A stretch of 64,000 bases of DNA. Origin: Gryllotalpicola protaetiae. GTDB lineage: Bacteria > Actinomycetota > Actinomycetes > Actinomycetales > Microbacteriaceae. The DNA lies in contig NZ_CP032624.1 in NCBI RefSeq assembly GCF_003627055.1, positions 496,001 through 560,000 on the forward strand, read 5' to 3'. Shown one piece after another: positions 41,295-49,049 of this stretch (the stretch's first letter is position 1; each line of letters starts with the position of its first letter). Made by a program: the position numbers and the translations under genes. The notes below the pieces were generated by a model that did not search any database, was not told the origin of the DNA, and was given only the letters and a program-made list of their open reading frames with translations.

Positions 41295-42599
41295 GTGAGC
41301 GGACAGCGGGTTTTCGTGGCGCGCCTCGCCGGTTGCCTTGTCTTCGACCCCGTCGGCGACCGGGTCGGCAAGGTGCGCGACGTCGTGGTCGTCTACCGCT
41401 CAGACGGTGCGCCGCGGGTCGTCGGCCTCGTCGTCGAGATCCCCGGGAAGCGCCGCGTCTTCGTCTCGATCACGCGCGTCACCTCGATCGGCGCGGGCCA
41501 GGTCATCACCACAGGGCTCATCAACGTGCGCCGCTTCGAGCCGCGCGGCGGCGAGGTGCGCGTCATCGCCGAGCTGCTCGGCCGTCAGCTCGCGTTCCGC
41601 GACGGCAGCGGCACCGCCACCATCGAAGACGTGGCGATCACGCAGGCGCCGAGCGGCCTGTGGGATGTGACACAGCTGTTCGTCCGCCGCCCCAAGACCT
41701 CCTCTTCACCCTTCGCGAAGGGGGCGACGCAGTTCGTCGCATGGGCGGACATGGCAGAGACGGATGCCTCGGCCGGCGCACCTCAGTCGGCGGAGCGGCT
41801 CATCGCGACCTACACGGACCTGAAGCCGGCCGACCTCGCGACCAGCCTGCTCGAGCTGCCGAAGGAGCGCCGGGTCGAGGTCGCGGCCGAGCTCCCCGAC
41901 GAGCGCCTCGCCGACGCCCTCGAGGAGATGCGCGAGCAGGACCAGGTCGAGCTGCTGCGCTCTCTCGACGACGAGCGCGTCGCCGACGTCCTCGACCAGA
42001 TGCAGCCGGACGACGCGGCCGACCTGTTCGCGCAGCTGCCCTCCGCCGAGCGCGAGCACCTGCTCGAGCTGATGGAGCCGGAAGAGGCCGAAGACGTGCG
42101 GCGGCTGCTGAACTACGCGCCGAACTCGGCCGGCGGCCTCATGACGACCGAGCCCGTCATCATGTCGGCCGACGCCACGGTCGCCGAGGCACTCGCGCTC
42201 ATCCGCCGCGAAGAGCTCGCACCGGCGCTCGGCGCCGCCGTGTTCCTCACCCTGCCGCCGTACGAGCCGCCGACCGGCCGCTTCCTCGGCACGGTGCACT
42301 ATCAGCGCATGCTGCGGCACCCGCCGCACGAGCGCCTCGGCGGCCTCGTCGACCAAGGGCTGGAGCCCGTCATGGTCGACGCGACGATCGCCGAGGTGTC
42401 CCGCACCCTGGCGAGCTACAACCTCGTCTCGGTCCCGGTCGTCGACGAGGCCGGCAGGCTCGTCGGCGTCGTCACGATCGACGACATCCTCGATCATCTG
42501 CTGCCGGACGACTGGCGACGCCGCGACGGCGAAGACAGTGCGCTCAAACGCATCGCGGCCGCACGAACAGGAAGCATCAACATCACCGGAAGGAGGTGA
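41295..42599 (+). CDS. PRC-barrel / MgtE-N / CBS protein without a channel domain
   Basis: A 434-residue protein. A PRC-barrel-like start (RLAGCLVFDPVGDRVGKVRD) is followed by a second such unit, an MgtE N-domain of helical repeats (about 170-275, for example LADALEEMREQDQVELLRSL and MQPDDAADLFAQLP), and two CBS domains (MTTEPVIMSADATVAEALAL and VSVPVVDEAGRLVGVVTIDD). The five-helix magnesium channel of MgtE is missing. It may sense magnesium or nucleotides and act on a partner. It is followed at once by DUF1003, an order conserved in actinobacteria. A -10 box 6 nt before the GTG suggests leaderless transcription. Confidence 0.88.
   Translation: MSGQRVFVARLAGCLVFDPVGDRVGKVRDVVVVYRSDGAPRVVGLVVEIPGKRRVFVSITRVTSIGAGQVITTGLINVRRFEPRGGEVRVIAELLGRQLAFRDGSGTATIEDVAITQAPSGLWDVTQLFVRRPKTSSSPFAKGATQFVAWADMAETDASAGAPQSAERLIATYTDLKPADLATSLLELPKERRVEVAAELPDERLADALEEMREQDQVELLRSLDDERVADVLDQMQPDDAADLFAQLPSAEREHLLELMEPEEAEDVRRLLNYAPNSAGGLMTTEPVIMSADATVAEALALIRREELAPALGAAVFLTLPPYEPPTGRFLGTVHYQRMLRHPPHERLGGLVDQGLEPVMVDATIAEVSRTLASYNLVSVPVVDEAGRLVGVVTIDDILDHLLPDDWRRRDGEDSALKRIAAARTGSINITGRR
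42590..42599 (+). promoter_or_regulatory. Full-length ribosome binding site inside the upstream stop
   Basis: AAGGAGGTGA matches the whole anti-Shine-Dalgarno region and includes the TGA of the MgtE-like gene. It stands 3 nt before the DUF1003 start, so the two genes are probably coupled. Confidence 0.85.
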
Positions 42600-42602
42600 C
42601 CC

Positions 42603-43115
42603 ATGGCTCGGGTCGACAACAAGGCCATCGGGCTGGACGCCCCCAAGGGTCTCTCCGGCCGGGGACGCGCCCGCCGCGACACCGATCGCTTCGGCCGCTT
42701 CACCGAGTGGATCGCCCGCGCGATGGGCACCCCGATGTTCCTGCTCGCCCTCAGCGTCTTCTGCGTGGTCTGGATCGCCTGGAACTCGCTCGCTCCGCTC
42801 GCGTGGCGGTTCGATTCGCAGACCTACGGCTTCACGGTGCTCACGCTCGTGCTGTCGTTGCAGGCCTCCTACGCCGCACCCTTGATCCTGCTCGCCCAGA
42901 ACCGACAGGACGACCGCGACCGCGTGCAGATCGAGCAGGACCGCCAGCAGGCGACCCGCAACCTCGCCGACACCGAGTACCTCGCCCGCGAGGTCGTGGC
43001 GCTGCGCCTCGCCCTGCGCGACGTGCCGACGAAGGACTTCATCCGGCAGGAGCTGCGCGCGCTGCTCGACGAGCTCGGCCCCGCGGAAGAGGCAGTGGCT
43101 GACGGCGTTGAGTGA
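42603..43115 (+). CDS. DUF1003 family membrane protein
   Basis: A 170-residue protein with the DUF1003 core: two membrane segments (about 42-63 and 75-98; FLLALSVFCVVWIAWNSL and YGFTVLTLVLSLQASYAAPL) and then ILLAQNRQDDRDR, the family signature. A charged helix with many Gln/Arg residues follows. The function is not established. It follows the MgtE-like gene within one operon and overlaps the start of the Mrp gene by 8 bp. Confidence 0.92.
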   Translation: MARVDNKAIGLDAPKGLSGRGRARRDTDRFGRFTEWIARAMGTPMFLLALSVFCVVWIAWNSLAPLAWRFDSQTYGFTVLTLVLSLQASYAAPLILLAQNRQDDRDRVQIEQDRQQATRNLADTEYLAREVVALRLALRDVPTKDFIRQELRALLDELGPAEEAVADGVE

Positions 43116-44196
43116 CCTCACCGAGCGGGTCGCGCGCGCCCTCGCGGGCGTGCAGGACCCGGAGATCAGGCGGCCGATCACGGAGCTCGACATGGTCGAG
43201 TCCGTGGCGGTGGATGCTTCGGGTCAGGCATCCGTCGCCATCAGATTGACCATCGTCGGGTGTCCGGCCGCCGACCGCATCGAGGCGGACGTGCGCGCGG
43301 CCGTCACGGCCGTGCCGGGCGTGACCGGAGTCGAGCTCGCGGTCGGCGTGATGAGCCCGCAGGAGCGGAAGGCGCTCACCGAGCGGCTGCGCGGCACGCG
43401 CACGATGCCGTTCGGCCCCGAGTCGCTGACGCGCGTCTACGCCGTCACCTCCGGGAAGGGCGGCGTCGGCAAGTCGACCATGACCGCGAACCTCGCCGTC
43501 GCGCTCGCAGCCCAGGGACTGCGCGTGGGGCTCGTGGATGCGGACGTGCACGGATTCTCCATCCCAGGCATCCTCGGCATCACGGGCGCGCGGCCGACCC
43601 GGGTCGGCGAGATGATCCTGCCCCCGGTGGCGTTCGGGGTGAAGGTCGTCTCGATCGGCATGTTCCTCGACCCCGAGCGCGGGCAGGGGCCGTCCTCCGC
43701 GGTCGCGTGGCGCGGGCCGATGCTGCACCGCACCATCCAGCAGTTCCTGACCGACGTGTACTTCGGCGACCTCGACGTGCTGCTGCTCGATCTGCCCCCC
43801 GGCACCGGCGATGTCGCGATCTCGGTCGGGCAGCTGCTGCCGAACGCCGAGGTGCTCGTCGTGACGACGCCGCAGGCCGCGGCCGCCGAGGTCGCGGTGC
43901 GCTCGGGCGCGCTCGCCGCGCAGACCGGTCAGAAGATCTACGGCGTGATCGAGAACATGTCGGGCGAGCTGTTCGGCACGGGGGGCGGTGCTCAGGTCGC
44001 GACCGCGCTCGATGCGCCGCTGCTCGGCGCGATCCCGCTGTCGGTGCCGCTGCGGGTCGGAGGCGACGAGGGCTCCCCCATCGTGCTGTCCCGCCCGGAA
44101 GACCCCGCCGCCGAGGTCATCGCGGGCATCGCGGCAGCGATGGCGTCCCGCCCCAGGAACCTGGCGGGACGCAGCCTCGGCCTGCGCCCGGCTTAG
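43108..44196 (+). CDS. Mrp/NBP35-type ATPase (Fe-S cluster carrier)
   Basis: A 362-residue protein. An N-terminal MIP18/DUF59-like domain (LAGVQDPEIRRPITELDMV) precedes a P-loop ATPase with the deviant Walker A TSGKGGVGKST, switch LVDADVHGFSIPGILG and LLLDLPPGTGD. Mrp proteins carry and pass on Fe-S clusters; the usual CxxC of some members is not visible here, as in other actinobacterial forms. The start is TTG at 43108, since no ATG or GTG fits before the domain; it overlaps DUF1003 by 8 bp. Its stop overlaps that of the convergent tatB. Confidence 0.9.
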   Translation: MSDLTERVARALAGVQDPEIRRPITELDMVESVAVDASGQASVAIRLTIVGCPAADRIEADVRAAVTAVPGVTGVELAVGVMSPQERKALTERLRGTRTMPFGPESLTRVYAVTSGKGGVGKSTMTANLAVALAAQGLRVGLVDADVHGFSIPGILGITGARPTRVGEMILPPVAFGVKVVSIGMFLDPERGQGPSSAVAWRGPMLHRTIQQFLTDVYFGDLDVLLLDLPPGTGDVAISVGQLLPNAEVLVVTTPQAAAAEVAVRSGALAAQTGQKIYGVIENMSGELFGTGGGAQVATALDAPLLGAIPLSVPLRVGGDEGSPIVLSRPEDPAAEVIAGIAAAMASRPRNLAGRSLGLRPA

Positions 44197-44570
44197 GTCG
44201 CCTCGGCGTCGAAGGGGGGCAGCGCGCCCACCGTGAGCGCCGCAGGCGCCGCCTTCGTCGCGACCGATGCGATGCCGATGACCGTCTCGGGTTCGGCAGG
44301 CGTGTCGTCGTCGTTGTCCGACAGCAGCGCATCGGCGATGATGCGGCGCGGGTCGTACTGGCGGGGGTCGAGCTTCTTCCAGTCGATGTCGTCGAAGACG
44401 TCTGAGCCGACCTCTTCGCGCACCTTGTCGCGGGCGTCATCGGCGTAGCGGCGCAGGTTGCGGACGAACTGGCCGAGCTTCTCTGCGTAGCCGGGCAGGC
44501 GCGTGGGGCCGATCAGGATGACAGCGATGCCGGCCATGACCAGCAGCTTGTCGAACGAGATACCCAGCAC
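44193..44570 (-). CDS. tatB: Sec-independent protein translocase subunit TatB
   Basis: A 125-residue TatB. One membrane helix (LVMAGIAVILIGPTRLPGY) carries the Gly-Pro hinge, followed by an amphipathic helix (AEKLGQFVRNLRRYADDARD) and an acidic, flexible tail. It receives twin-arginine cargo for TatC; the EfeB precursor at 57282 in this window is such a cargo. An upstream GTG at 44576 keeps the same frame, but TACGAT lies exactly 6 nt before the GTG at 44570, and the sequence from there (LGISFDKLL) matches the family start. I therefore use 44570. Confidence 0.9.
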   Translation of the reverse strand: MLGISFDKLLVMAGIAVILIGPTRLPGYAEKLGQFVRNLRRYADDARDKVREEVGSDVFDDIDWKKLDPRQYDPRRIIADALLSDNDDDTPAEPETVIGIASVATKAAPAALTVGALPPFDAEAT

Positions 44571-44576
44571 CCCCAC

Positions 44577-44582
44577 ATCGTA
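44577..44582 (-). promoter_or_regulatory. Leaderless promoter -10 box of tatB
   Basis: TACGAT ends 6 nt before the GTG at 44570, and it decides between the two possible GTG starts. Confidence 0.55.
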
Positions 44583-44628
44583 ATCGCTCGTAGCCGTGCG
44601 TCTGACCGGAGTCTCGAAGTGGTGCGGA

Positions 44629-44634
44629 TATCCT
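44629..44634 (+). promoter_or_regulatory. -10 box of the O-methyltransferase gene
   Basis: TATCCT lies 22 nt before the ATG at 44657, with GGAGG 3 nt upstream of that ATG. Confidence 0.4.
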
Positions 44635-44656
44635 GAGCTTCGAGGTACGGAGGCCC

Positions 44657-45289
44657 ATGTCGGACAACGACATCAACTGGAAGTTCGCGAACGACGTGGT
44701 CGTCGAGAGCGAGGTGATCGCCCGCGCCAGGCAGCATTCGCTCGAGCTCGGGGTGACGCCGATCGCACCGGCTCTCGGCGCGCAGGCATCCGTCATCGTG
44801 GCCGCCACCGGCGCCGCCAAGATCATCGAGATCGGCACGGGCATCGGGGTGTCGGGTCTCTGGCTGCTGCGCGGCGCGGCCGAGGCCGAGCTGACGAGCA
44901 TCGACAGCGAGGTCGACCACCAGCAGCAGGCCCGCCAGTTCTTCCTCGAAGCCGGCTTCGCACCGGCGAAGCTGCGCCTGATCGCCGGCCGGGCACTCGA
45001 CGTGCTGCCCCGCATGAACGAGAACGCCTACGATGTCGTGCTGGTCGACGCCGACGCAGGCAACGTCATCGAGTACGTCGAGCACGGGCTGCGCCTCGCT
45101 CGCCCGGGGGGAACGGTGCTCGTGCCGCACGCCCTCTGGCAGGGCAAGGTCGGCAACCCAGCGAACCGCGACGACGTCGCCACCGCGTTCCGCACCCTCA
45201 TCGGCGAGATCTCGGGATCGCGCGCCGTGGTGAGCGCATTGTCGATCGTCGGCGACGGGCTGCTGCAGATCACGAAGCTCGCCGCGTAG
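44657..45289 (+). CDS. SAM-dependent O-methyltransferase (Rv1220c type)
   Basis: A 210-residue class I methyltransferase resembling the O-methyltransferase family 3. Motif I is IIEIGTGIGVSGLWLL (about 54-69), followed by LTSIDSEVDHQQQAR and YDVVLVDADAGNVIEYVEHG, then LARPGGTVLVPHALWQG. It binds SAM; the acceptor is unknown. In mycobacteria a related gene also lies near tatB. The ATG has GGAGG 3 nt upstream, which is close. A strong hairpin ends it. Confidence 0.85.
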   Translation: MSDNDINWKFANDVVVESEVIARARQHSLELGVTPIAPALGAQASVIVAATGAAKIIEIGTGIGVSGLWLLRGAAEAELTSIDSEVDHQQQARQFFLEAGFAPAKLRLIAGRALDVLPRMNENAYDVVLVDADAGNVIEYVEHGLRLARPGGTVLVPHALWQGKVGNPANRDDVATAFRTLIGEISGSRAVVSALSIVGDGLLQITKLAA

Positions 45290-45312
45290 CGGCACGACCC
45301 CTTAACGCAAAA

Positions 45313-45334
45313 GTGCCGCCCCGAAGGGCGGCAC
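45313..45334. terminator. Bidirectional hairpin terminator
   Basis: GTGCCGCCC-CGAA-GGGCGGCAC, a 9-bp stem with a tetraloop. It lies between the convergent O-methyltransferase and DUF3117 genes. On the minus strand TTTTGCGTT follows it, a short U-tract that ends DUF3117; on the plus strand only CTCTT follows. Confidence 0.8.
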
Positions 45335-45349
45335 CTCTTGCGACGCGAG

Positions 45350-45523
45350 CTAGTTGGCTCCGATGGCAGCTGCCAGCGCGTCGTGAAGCTCTTTGGCCTC
45401 GTCGTCGTTGACGGAAACGACCAGCCGGCCGCCGCCCTCCAGAGGAACGCGCACGATGATGAGTCGCCCCTCCTTCACAGCCTCCATGGGTCCGTCTCCG
45501 GTTCTCGGCTTCATGGCCGCCAT
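45350..45523 (-). CDS. DUF3117 family protein
   Basis: A 57-residue protein typical of actinobacterial DUF3117: MAAMKPRTGDGPMEAVKEG at the start, then RLIIVRVPLEGGGRLVVSV and DDEAKELHDALAAAIG. It is too short to appear as a separate long frame. Function is unknown. ATG 45523 has GGGGAG 5 nt upstream, and a -10 box GATAAT lies at 45551-45556. Confidence 0.9.
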   Translation of the reverse strand: MAAMKPRTGDGPMEAVKEGRLIIVRVPLEGGGRLVVSVNDDEAKELHDALAAAIGAN

Positions 45524-45550
45524 GTAGCTCCCCTTTCGTGGTTTGACTCC

Positions 45551-45556
45551 ATTATC
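45551..45556 (-). promoter_or_regulatory. -10 box of the DUF3117 gene
   Basis: GATAAT on the minus strand, 27 nt before the ATG. A -35 box is not clear. Confidence 0.45.
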
Positions 45557-45599
45557 CCGCACCGCACGCGAGGGCCGGCACCACCCGGCTTGGGGCTGC

Positions 45600-46799
45600 C
45601 TACGGCGGCGACCAGTCGTAGTCGCCGATCGTCCAGGCGAGCAGCAGCCACCCCACCTGTGCGGCGACGAACACGACGACCATGCCGACGCGGTACCACT
45701 TCGCCCGCGGCGCGGCCACGACGCCGAGCGCCGGGAACAGCGGCAGGAGGATGCGGAAGGTGCTCGACTGGGGGAAGAACACGGCCAGCACATAGAGCCC
45801 GTAGGACAGCAGCCACAGGCGCAGCTCGACCCCGAGGCGGCGCGCCGGCGGCACCAGCAGGAAGACGACCCCGAGCCCGACGATCGCCGCGAGAGCGAGG
45901 TAGCCGACCCACGCCGGGGTGTGCAGCCACAGCGTGAACCACCACTTCGCACCCTGAATCCACGGCGTGAACGGCACGAGCGGATCCCACCCGGTGTACG
46001 ACACCCGCCACGACAGCTCGGTCTGCGTGTAGGTGCCCGGGTAGCCCGTCGCACGGTCGGCGATGACGGGCCAGGCCAGTCCCGAGATCAGCGCGACGAG
46101 GGTCGCGATGACGGATGCCACGAGCTCGGGCATCCGTATCGGCTCAGTCCCCCGCCATGCCCGCCAGAGCCGCCACGCCACCCAGAGCCCCAGCGCGAGG
46201 GCGAGCGCGACCTCGCCGGGGCGGGTGAAGGCGGCGAGGACGATGAGCGGCAGCATCCACCAGAACCGTCGCTTGACCCAGAGGTACAGGATCGCCGCGA
46301 GCAGCAGCGTGAACATCGCCTCGGCGTAGGCGACCTGGAACAGCGCGGCGACGGGCGCGACGGAGAACAGCACGGTCGCGTACATCGCGGTGGAGGGGCG
46401 CAGCCGGGTGCGCATGAGCTTGTAGAACACGAGCGTCGCACCCCAGGCGCACAGCACGGTGACGAGCACCGCCGCGGCCTCCCACGAGAGTCCGAGCGCC
46501 ATGACGCCCTTGACGACATAGGGGTAGACGGGCAGGAACGCCCACTGGTTCTGCGTGAGGTGGCCCGTCGCATCGAACTGCAGCGTGCGCGGGTAGCCGA
46601 CGGCGGCGATGATCTGGTACCACCGGCCATCCCAGATGTTGGCGAAGTCGAGGTAGCGCGGGTGGGCGCCTGTCCAGGCGTTCGGGCCCTCGATCGCCGC
46701 CTGCCAGAGCAGCAGGATCGTGTCGAGTGCCCGGCCGAGGATGAACACGACCGTCACGCGGGCCCACCACGGCAGGGCCCGCCAGCTCAGCGCAGCCAC
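45600..46799 (-). CDS. PIG-V-like membrane mannosyltransferase
   Basis: A 399-residue polytopic protein with about nine membrane segments. NIWDGRWYQIIAAVGYP near the N-terminus holds the outward-facing Asp expected in GT-C transferases, and FAFTRPGE-like sequence (AAFTRPGEVALALA) follows the fourth helix. The family transfers mannose from a polyprenyl carrier to an acceptor outside the membrane. The acceptor is unknown. The GTG at 46799 overlaps the dapE stop by 13 bp, so it is likely read from the dapE message. Confidence 0.75.
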   Translation of the reverse strand: MAALSWRALPWWARVTVVFILGRALDTILLLWQAAIEGPNAWTGAHPRYLDFANIWDGRWYQIIAAVGYPRTLQFDATGHLTQNQWAFLPVYPYVVKGVMALGLSWEAAAVLVTVLCAWGATLVFYKLMRTRLRPSTAMYATVLFSVAPVAALFQVAYAEAMFTLLLAAILYLWVKRRFWWMLPLIVLAAFTRPGEVALALALGLWVAWRLWRAWRGTEPIRMPELVASVIATLVALISGLAWPVIADRATGYPGTYTQTELSWRVSYTGWDPLVPFTPWIQGAKWWFTLWLHTPAWVGYLALAAIVGLGVVFLLVPPARRLGVELRLWLLSYGLYVLAVFFPQSSTFRILLPLFPALGVVAAPRAKWYRVGMVVVFVAAQVGWLLLAWTIGDYDWSPP

Positions 46800-47857
46800 G
46801 CTCGCAGGGCGTCTTCGCACGCGGTGATCTGGGCGAGCGGCACTCTCTCGTCGTCGGCGTGCGCGAGGCTCGGGTCGCCCGGGCCGAAGTTCACCGCGGG
46901 AATGCCGAGGGCGCTGAACCGGGCGACGTCGGTCCAGCCATACTTGGGCTTCGCCTCGAGGCCGACGGCGGCGAGGAACTCCTGAGCGAGCGGGTCGTCG
47001 AGGCCGGGGCGGGCGCCCGGCGAGAGGTCCTTCAGCTCGAACTCGCCGAGCGGTTCGAACAGGCCGCGCATCGTGGCTTCGGCCTGGTCGGCGGAGCGCG
47101 AGGGCGCGAAGCGGTAGTTGACGTGGACGCGGAACTCGTCGGGGATGACGTTGCCCGCCACTCCCCCGCTCGCCAGCACCGCGTTGAGCTGCTCGCGGTA
47201 GGCGAGGCCGTCGACCTCGATCGTCTCGGGCTCGAACGCGGCGAGCAGGTCGAGGATCGGGGCGGCCTTGTGGATGGCGTTCTCCCCCATCCAGCCGCGG
47301 GCGCTGTGCGCGCGCTTGCCGCGGGTCACGACATCGAAGCGCATCGTGCCGTTGCACCCGCCCTCGACGGCGCCGTTGCTCGGTTCGCCCAGGATGGCGA
47401 AATCGCCCGCGAGCAGCTCGGGGCGGGTGCGCGCGAGCCGCGCGAGACCGTTGAGATCGCTCGTGACCTCTTCGTGGTCGTAGAACAGCCAGGTGAGGTC
47501 GACGCTCGGCTCGGCGAGCTCCGCGGCGAGCTTCAGCGCGACCGCGACGCCCGGCTTCATGTCGACGGTGCCGCGGCCCCAGAGGTAGTCGACGCCGTCC
47601 TCCGTCTCGAAGCGGGTCGGCAGGTTGCGATTCACGGGAACAGTGTCGATGTGGCCAGCGATCACCACGCGGCGAGCGCGGCCGAGGTGCGTGCGGGCGA
47701 CGACGAGGTCGCCGTCGCGCAGGACGTCGAGGTGAGGCATCCGCTCGAGCGCCTGCTCGATCTCGTCTGCCAATGCCGTCTCGTTGCCGCTCACGGACTC
47801 GATGTCGCAGATCTGGCGGGTGAGCTCGATCGAGGTCGTCGTGAGATCAAGCGGCAT
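46787..47857 (-). CDS. dapE: Succinyl-diaminopimelate desuccinylase
   Basis: A 356-residue M20-family metallohydrolase. Zinc-site residues appear in VIAGHIDTVPVN (about 67-78), WGRGTVDMKPGV (about 92-103), YDHEEVTS and GEPSNG; GPGDPSLAHADDE near the end carries the last His. It removes succinate from N-succinyl-LL-diaminopimelate in lysine and cell-wall synthesis. Its start is 18 bp from the divergent dapD start, and TAATCT ends 7 nt before the ATG. The mannosyltransferase gene overlaps its end. Confidence 0.93.
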   Translation of the reverse strand: MPLDLTTTSIELTRQICDIESVSGNETALADEIEQALERMPHLDVLRDGDLVVARTHLGRARRVVIAGHIDTVPVNRNLPTRFETEDGVDYLWGRGTVDMKPGVAVALKLAAELAEPSVDLTWLFYDHEEVTSDLNGLARLARTRPELLAGDFAILGEPSNGAVEGGCNGTMRFDVVTRGKRAHSARGWMGENAIHKAAPILDLLAAFEPETIEVDGLAYREQLNAVLASGGVAGNVIPDEFRVHVNYRFAPSRSADQAEATMRGLFEPLGEFELKDLSPGARPGLDDPLAQEFLAAVGLEAKPKYGWTDVARFSALGIPAVNFGPGDPSLAHADDERVPLAQITACEDALRAWLR

Positions 47858-47863
47858 GCTCTC

Positions 47864-47869
47864 TAGATT
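47864..47869 (+). promoter_or_regulatory. dapD: Leaderless promoter -10 box of dapD
   Basis: TAGATT lies 6 nt before the GTG at 47876 and overlaps the dapE -10 box of the other strand by five bases. Confidence 0.6.
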
Positions 47870-47870
47870 A
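47865..47870 (-). promoter_or_regulatory. dapE: Leaderless promoter -10 box of dapE
   Basis: TAATCT on the minus strand lies 7 nt before the ATG at 47857. The two boxes share 47865-47869, so polymerase cannot open both at once. Confidence 0.6.
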
Positions 47871-47875
47871 GAGGG

Positions 47876-48823
47876 GTGACTGAGACCTCCCGCCTCGCCT
47901 GGGGCTTCGGCCTGGCGACGATCGCCGCTGACGACACCGTGCTCGACACCTGGTACCCGGAGCCGCGTCTGGGCGCGCTGCCCGAGGACGCCGAGGTGCC
48001 AGCAGAGCTCGCCGGGCTCGCCGGGCCCGACGAGCGCCGCAACGTGCGCATCGAGGCGGTCACCGTTTCGATTGAGCTGGATGCCGCGGTGGCGAGCACC
48101 TCCGACGCGTACCTGCGCCTGCATCTGCTCTCGCACCTGCTCACCGCGCCGAACTCGCTCAACCTGGACGGGATCTTCACGTATCTGCCGAACGTGGTGT
48201 TCACGTCGGCGGGGCCGGTCGCGGCATCCGACTACCCGCGCCTGCTGCCCACCCTCAAACGCGCGGGCATCCAGGCGTACGCCGTGGACAAGTTCCCGCG
48301 CCTGCTCGACTACGTGGTGCCTGACCGGGTGCGCATCGCGGATGCCTCACGCGTGCGCCTCGGCGCCCACCTCGCTCCTGGAACGGTCGTCATGCACGAG
48401 GGTTTCGTGAACTTCAACGCGGGAACGCTCGGGACCTCCATGGTGGAGGGCCGCATCTCGCAGGGCGTCGTCGTGGGCGACGGGGCGGACATCGGCGGCG
48501 GGGCCTCCATCATGGGAACCCTGTCAGGAGGCGGCACGCAAAGGGTCGTCATCGGGGCGCGGGCCCTTTTGGGGGCGAACGCCGGCGTCGGCATCTCGCT
48601 CGGCGACGACTCCGTTGTGGAAGCAGGCTTGTACGTGACCGCAGGCACCAAGGTGACCCTGATCGGCGAACGCGACGAGAACGGCCAGCCGGTGACGGTG
48701 AAGGCCCTTGAGCTGTCCGGCGTGCCGAGCCTGCTGTTCCGCCGCAACTCGGTGACGGGCGCGGTCGAGGCCGTGCAGCGCCAGGGCACGGGCATCGTGC
48801 TGAACTCGGCGCTGCACGCGTAG
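47876..48823 (+). CDS. dapD: Tetrahydrodipicolinate N-succinyltransferase
   Basis: A 315-residue left-handed beta-helix acyltransferase of the actinobacterial DapD type. The hexapeptide region runs about 150-250, with [20 protein letters not shown] and [10 protein letters not shown]. It adds succinate from succinyl-CoA to tetrahydrodipicolinate, the step two before DapE. DapC is at 52471, so the window holds three enzymes of the succinylase route. The GTG follows TAGATT by 6 nt. Confidence 0.95.
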   Translation: MTETSRLAWGFGLATIAADDTVLDTWYPEPRLGALPEDAEVPAELAGLAGPDERRNVRIEAVTVSIELDAAVASTSDAYLRLHLLSHLLTAPNSLNLDGIFTYLPNVVFTSAGPVAASDYPRLLPTLKRAGIQAYAVDKFPRLLDYVVPDRVRIADASRVRLGAHLAPGTVVMHEGFVNFNAGTLGTSMVEGRISQGVVVGDGADIGGGASIMGTLSGGGTQRVVIGARALLGANAGVGISLGDDSVVEAGLYVTAGTKVTLIGERDENGQPVTVKALELSGVPSLLFRRNSVTGAVEAVQRQGTGIVLNSALHA

Positions 48824-48877
48824 GGCTGCCCCTGCAGGTTCACCTCGCGCCCGGGCTCGCCTTTACTCATGGGCCCG

Positions 48878-48962
48878 TAGGAACCGGGCGCAAGACGCTT
48901 GATCGGCCCTACGTTTTCGCGCGGAACGTAGGAACCTTCATTCGTCCTAGGGACAGATCCTG
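48878..48962 (+). repeat. 85-bp palindromic repeat, copy B
   Basis: This copy starts TAGGAACCGG and ends TCCTG. CCTACG at unit positions 31-36, GTAGG at 51-55 and TAGG at 71-74 stand at the same places as in copy C read on its own strand. It lies in the 226-bp gap upstream of the DUF559 gene, in plus orientation, opposite to copy C on the other side. Confidence 0.7.
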
Positions 48963-49049
48963 CCCTCCACAGGGGCGACTTCGCCGCGCAGTACCCAGAA
49001 CCGCCTTCGCGAGCGTATGTGGCCGATCGGGTCGGGCCATGCTCGCCGC

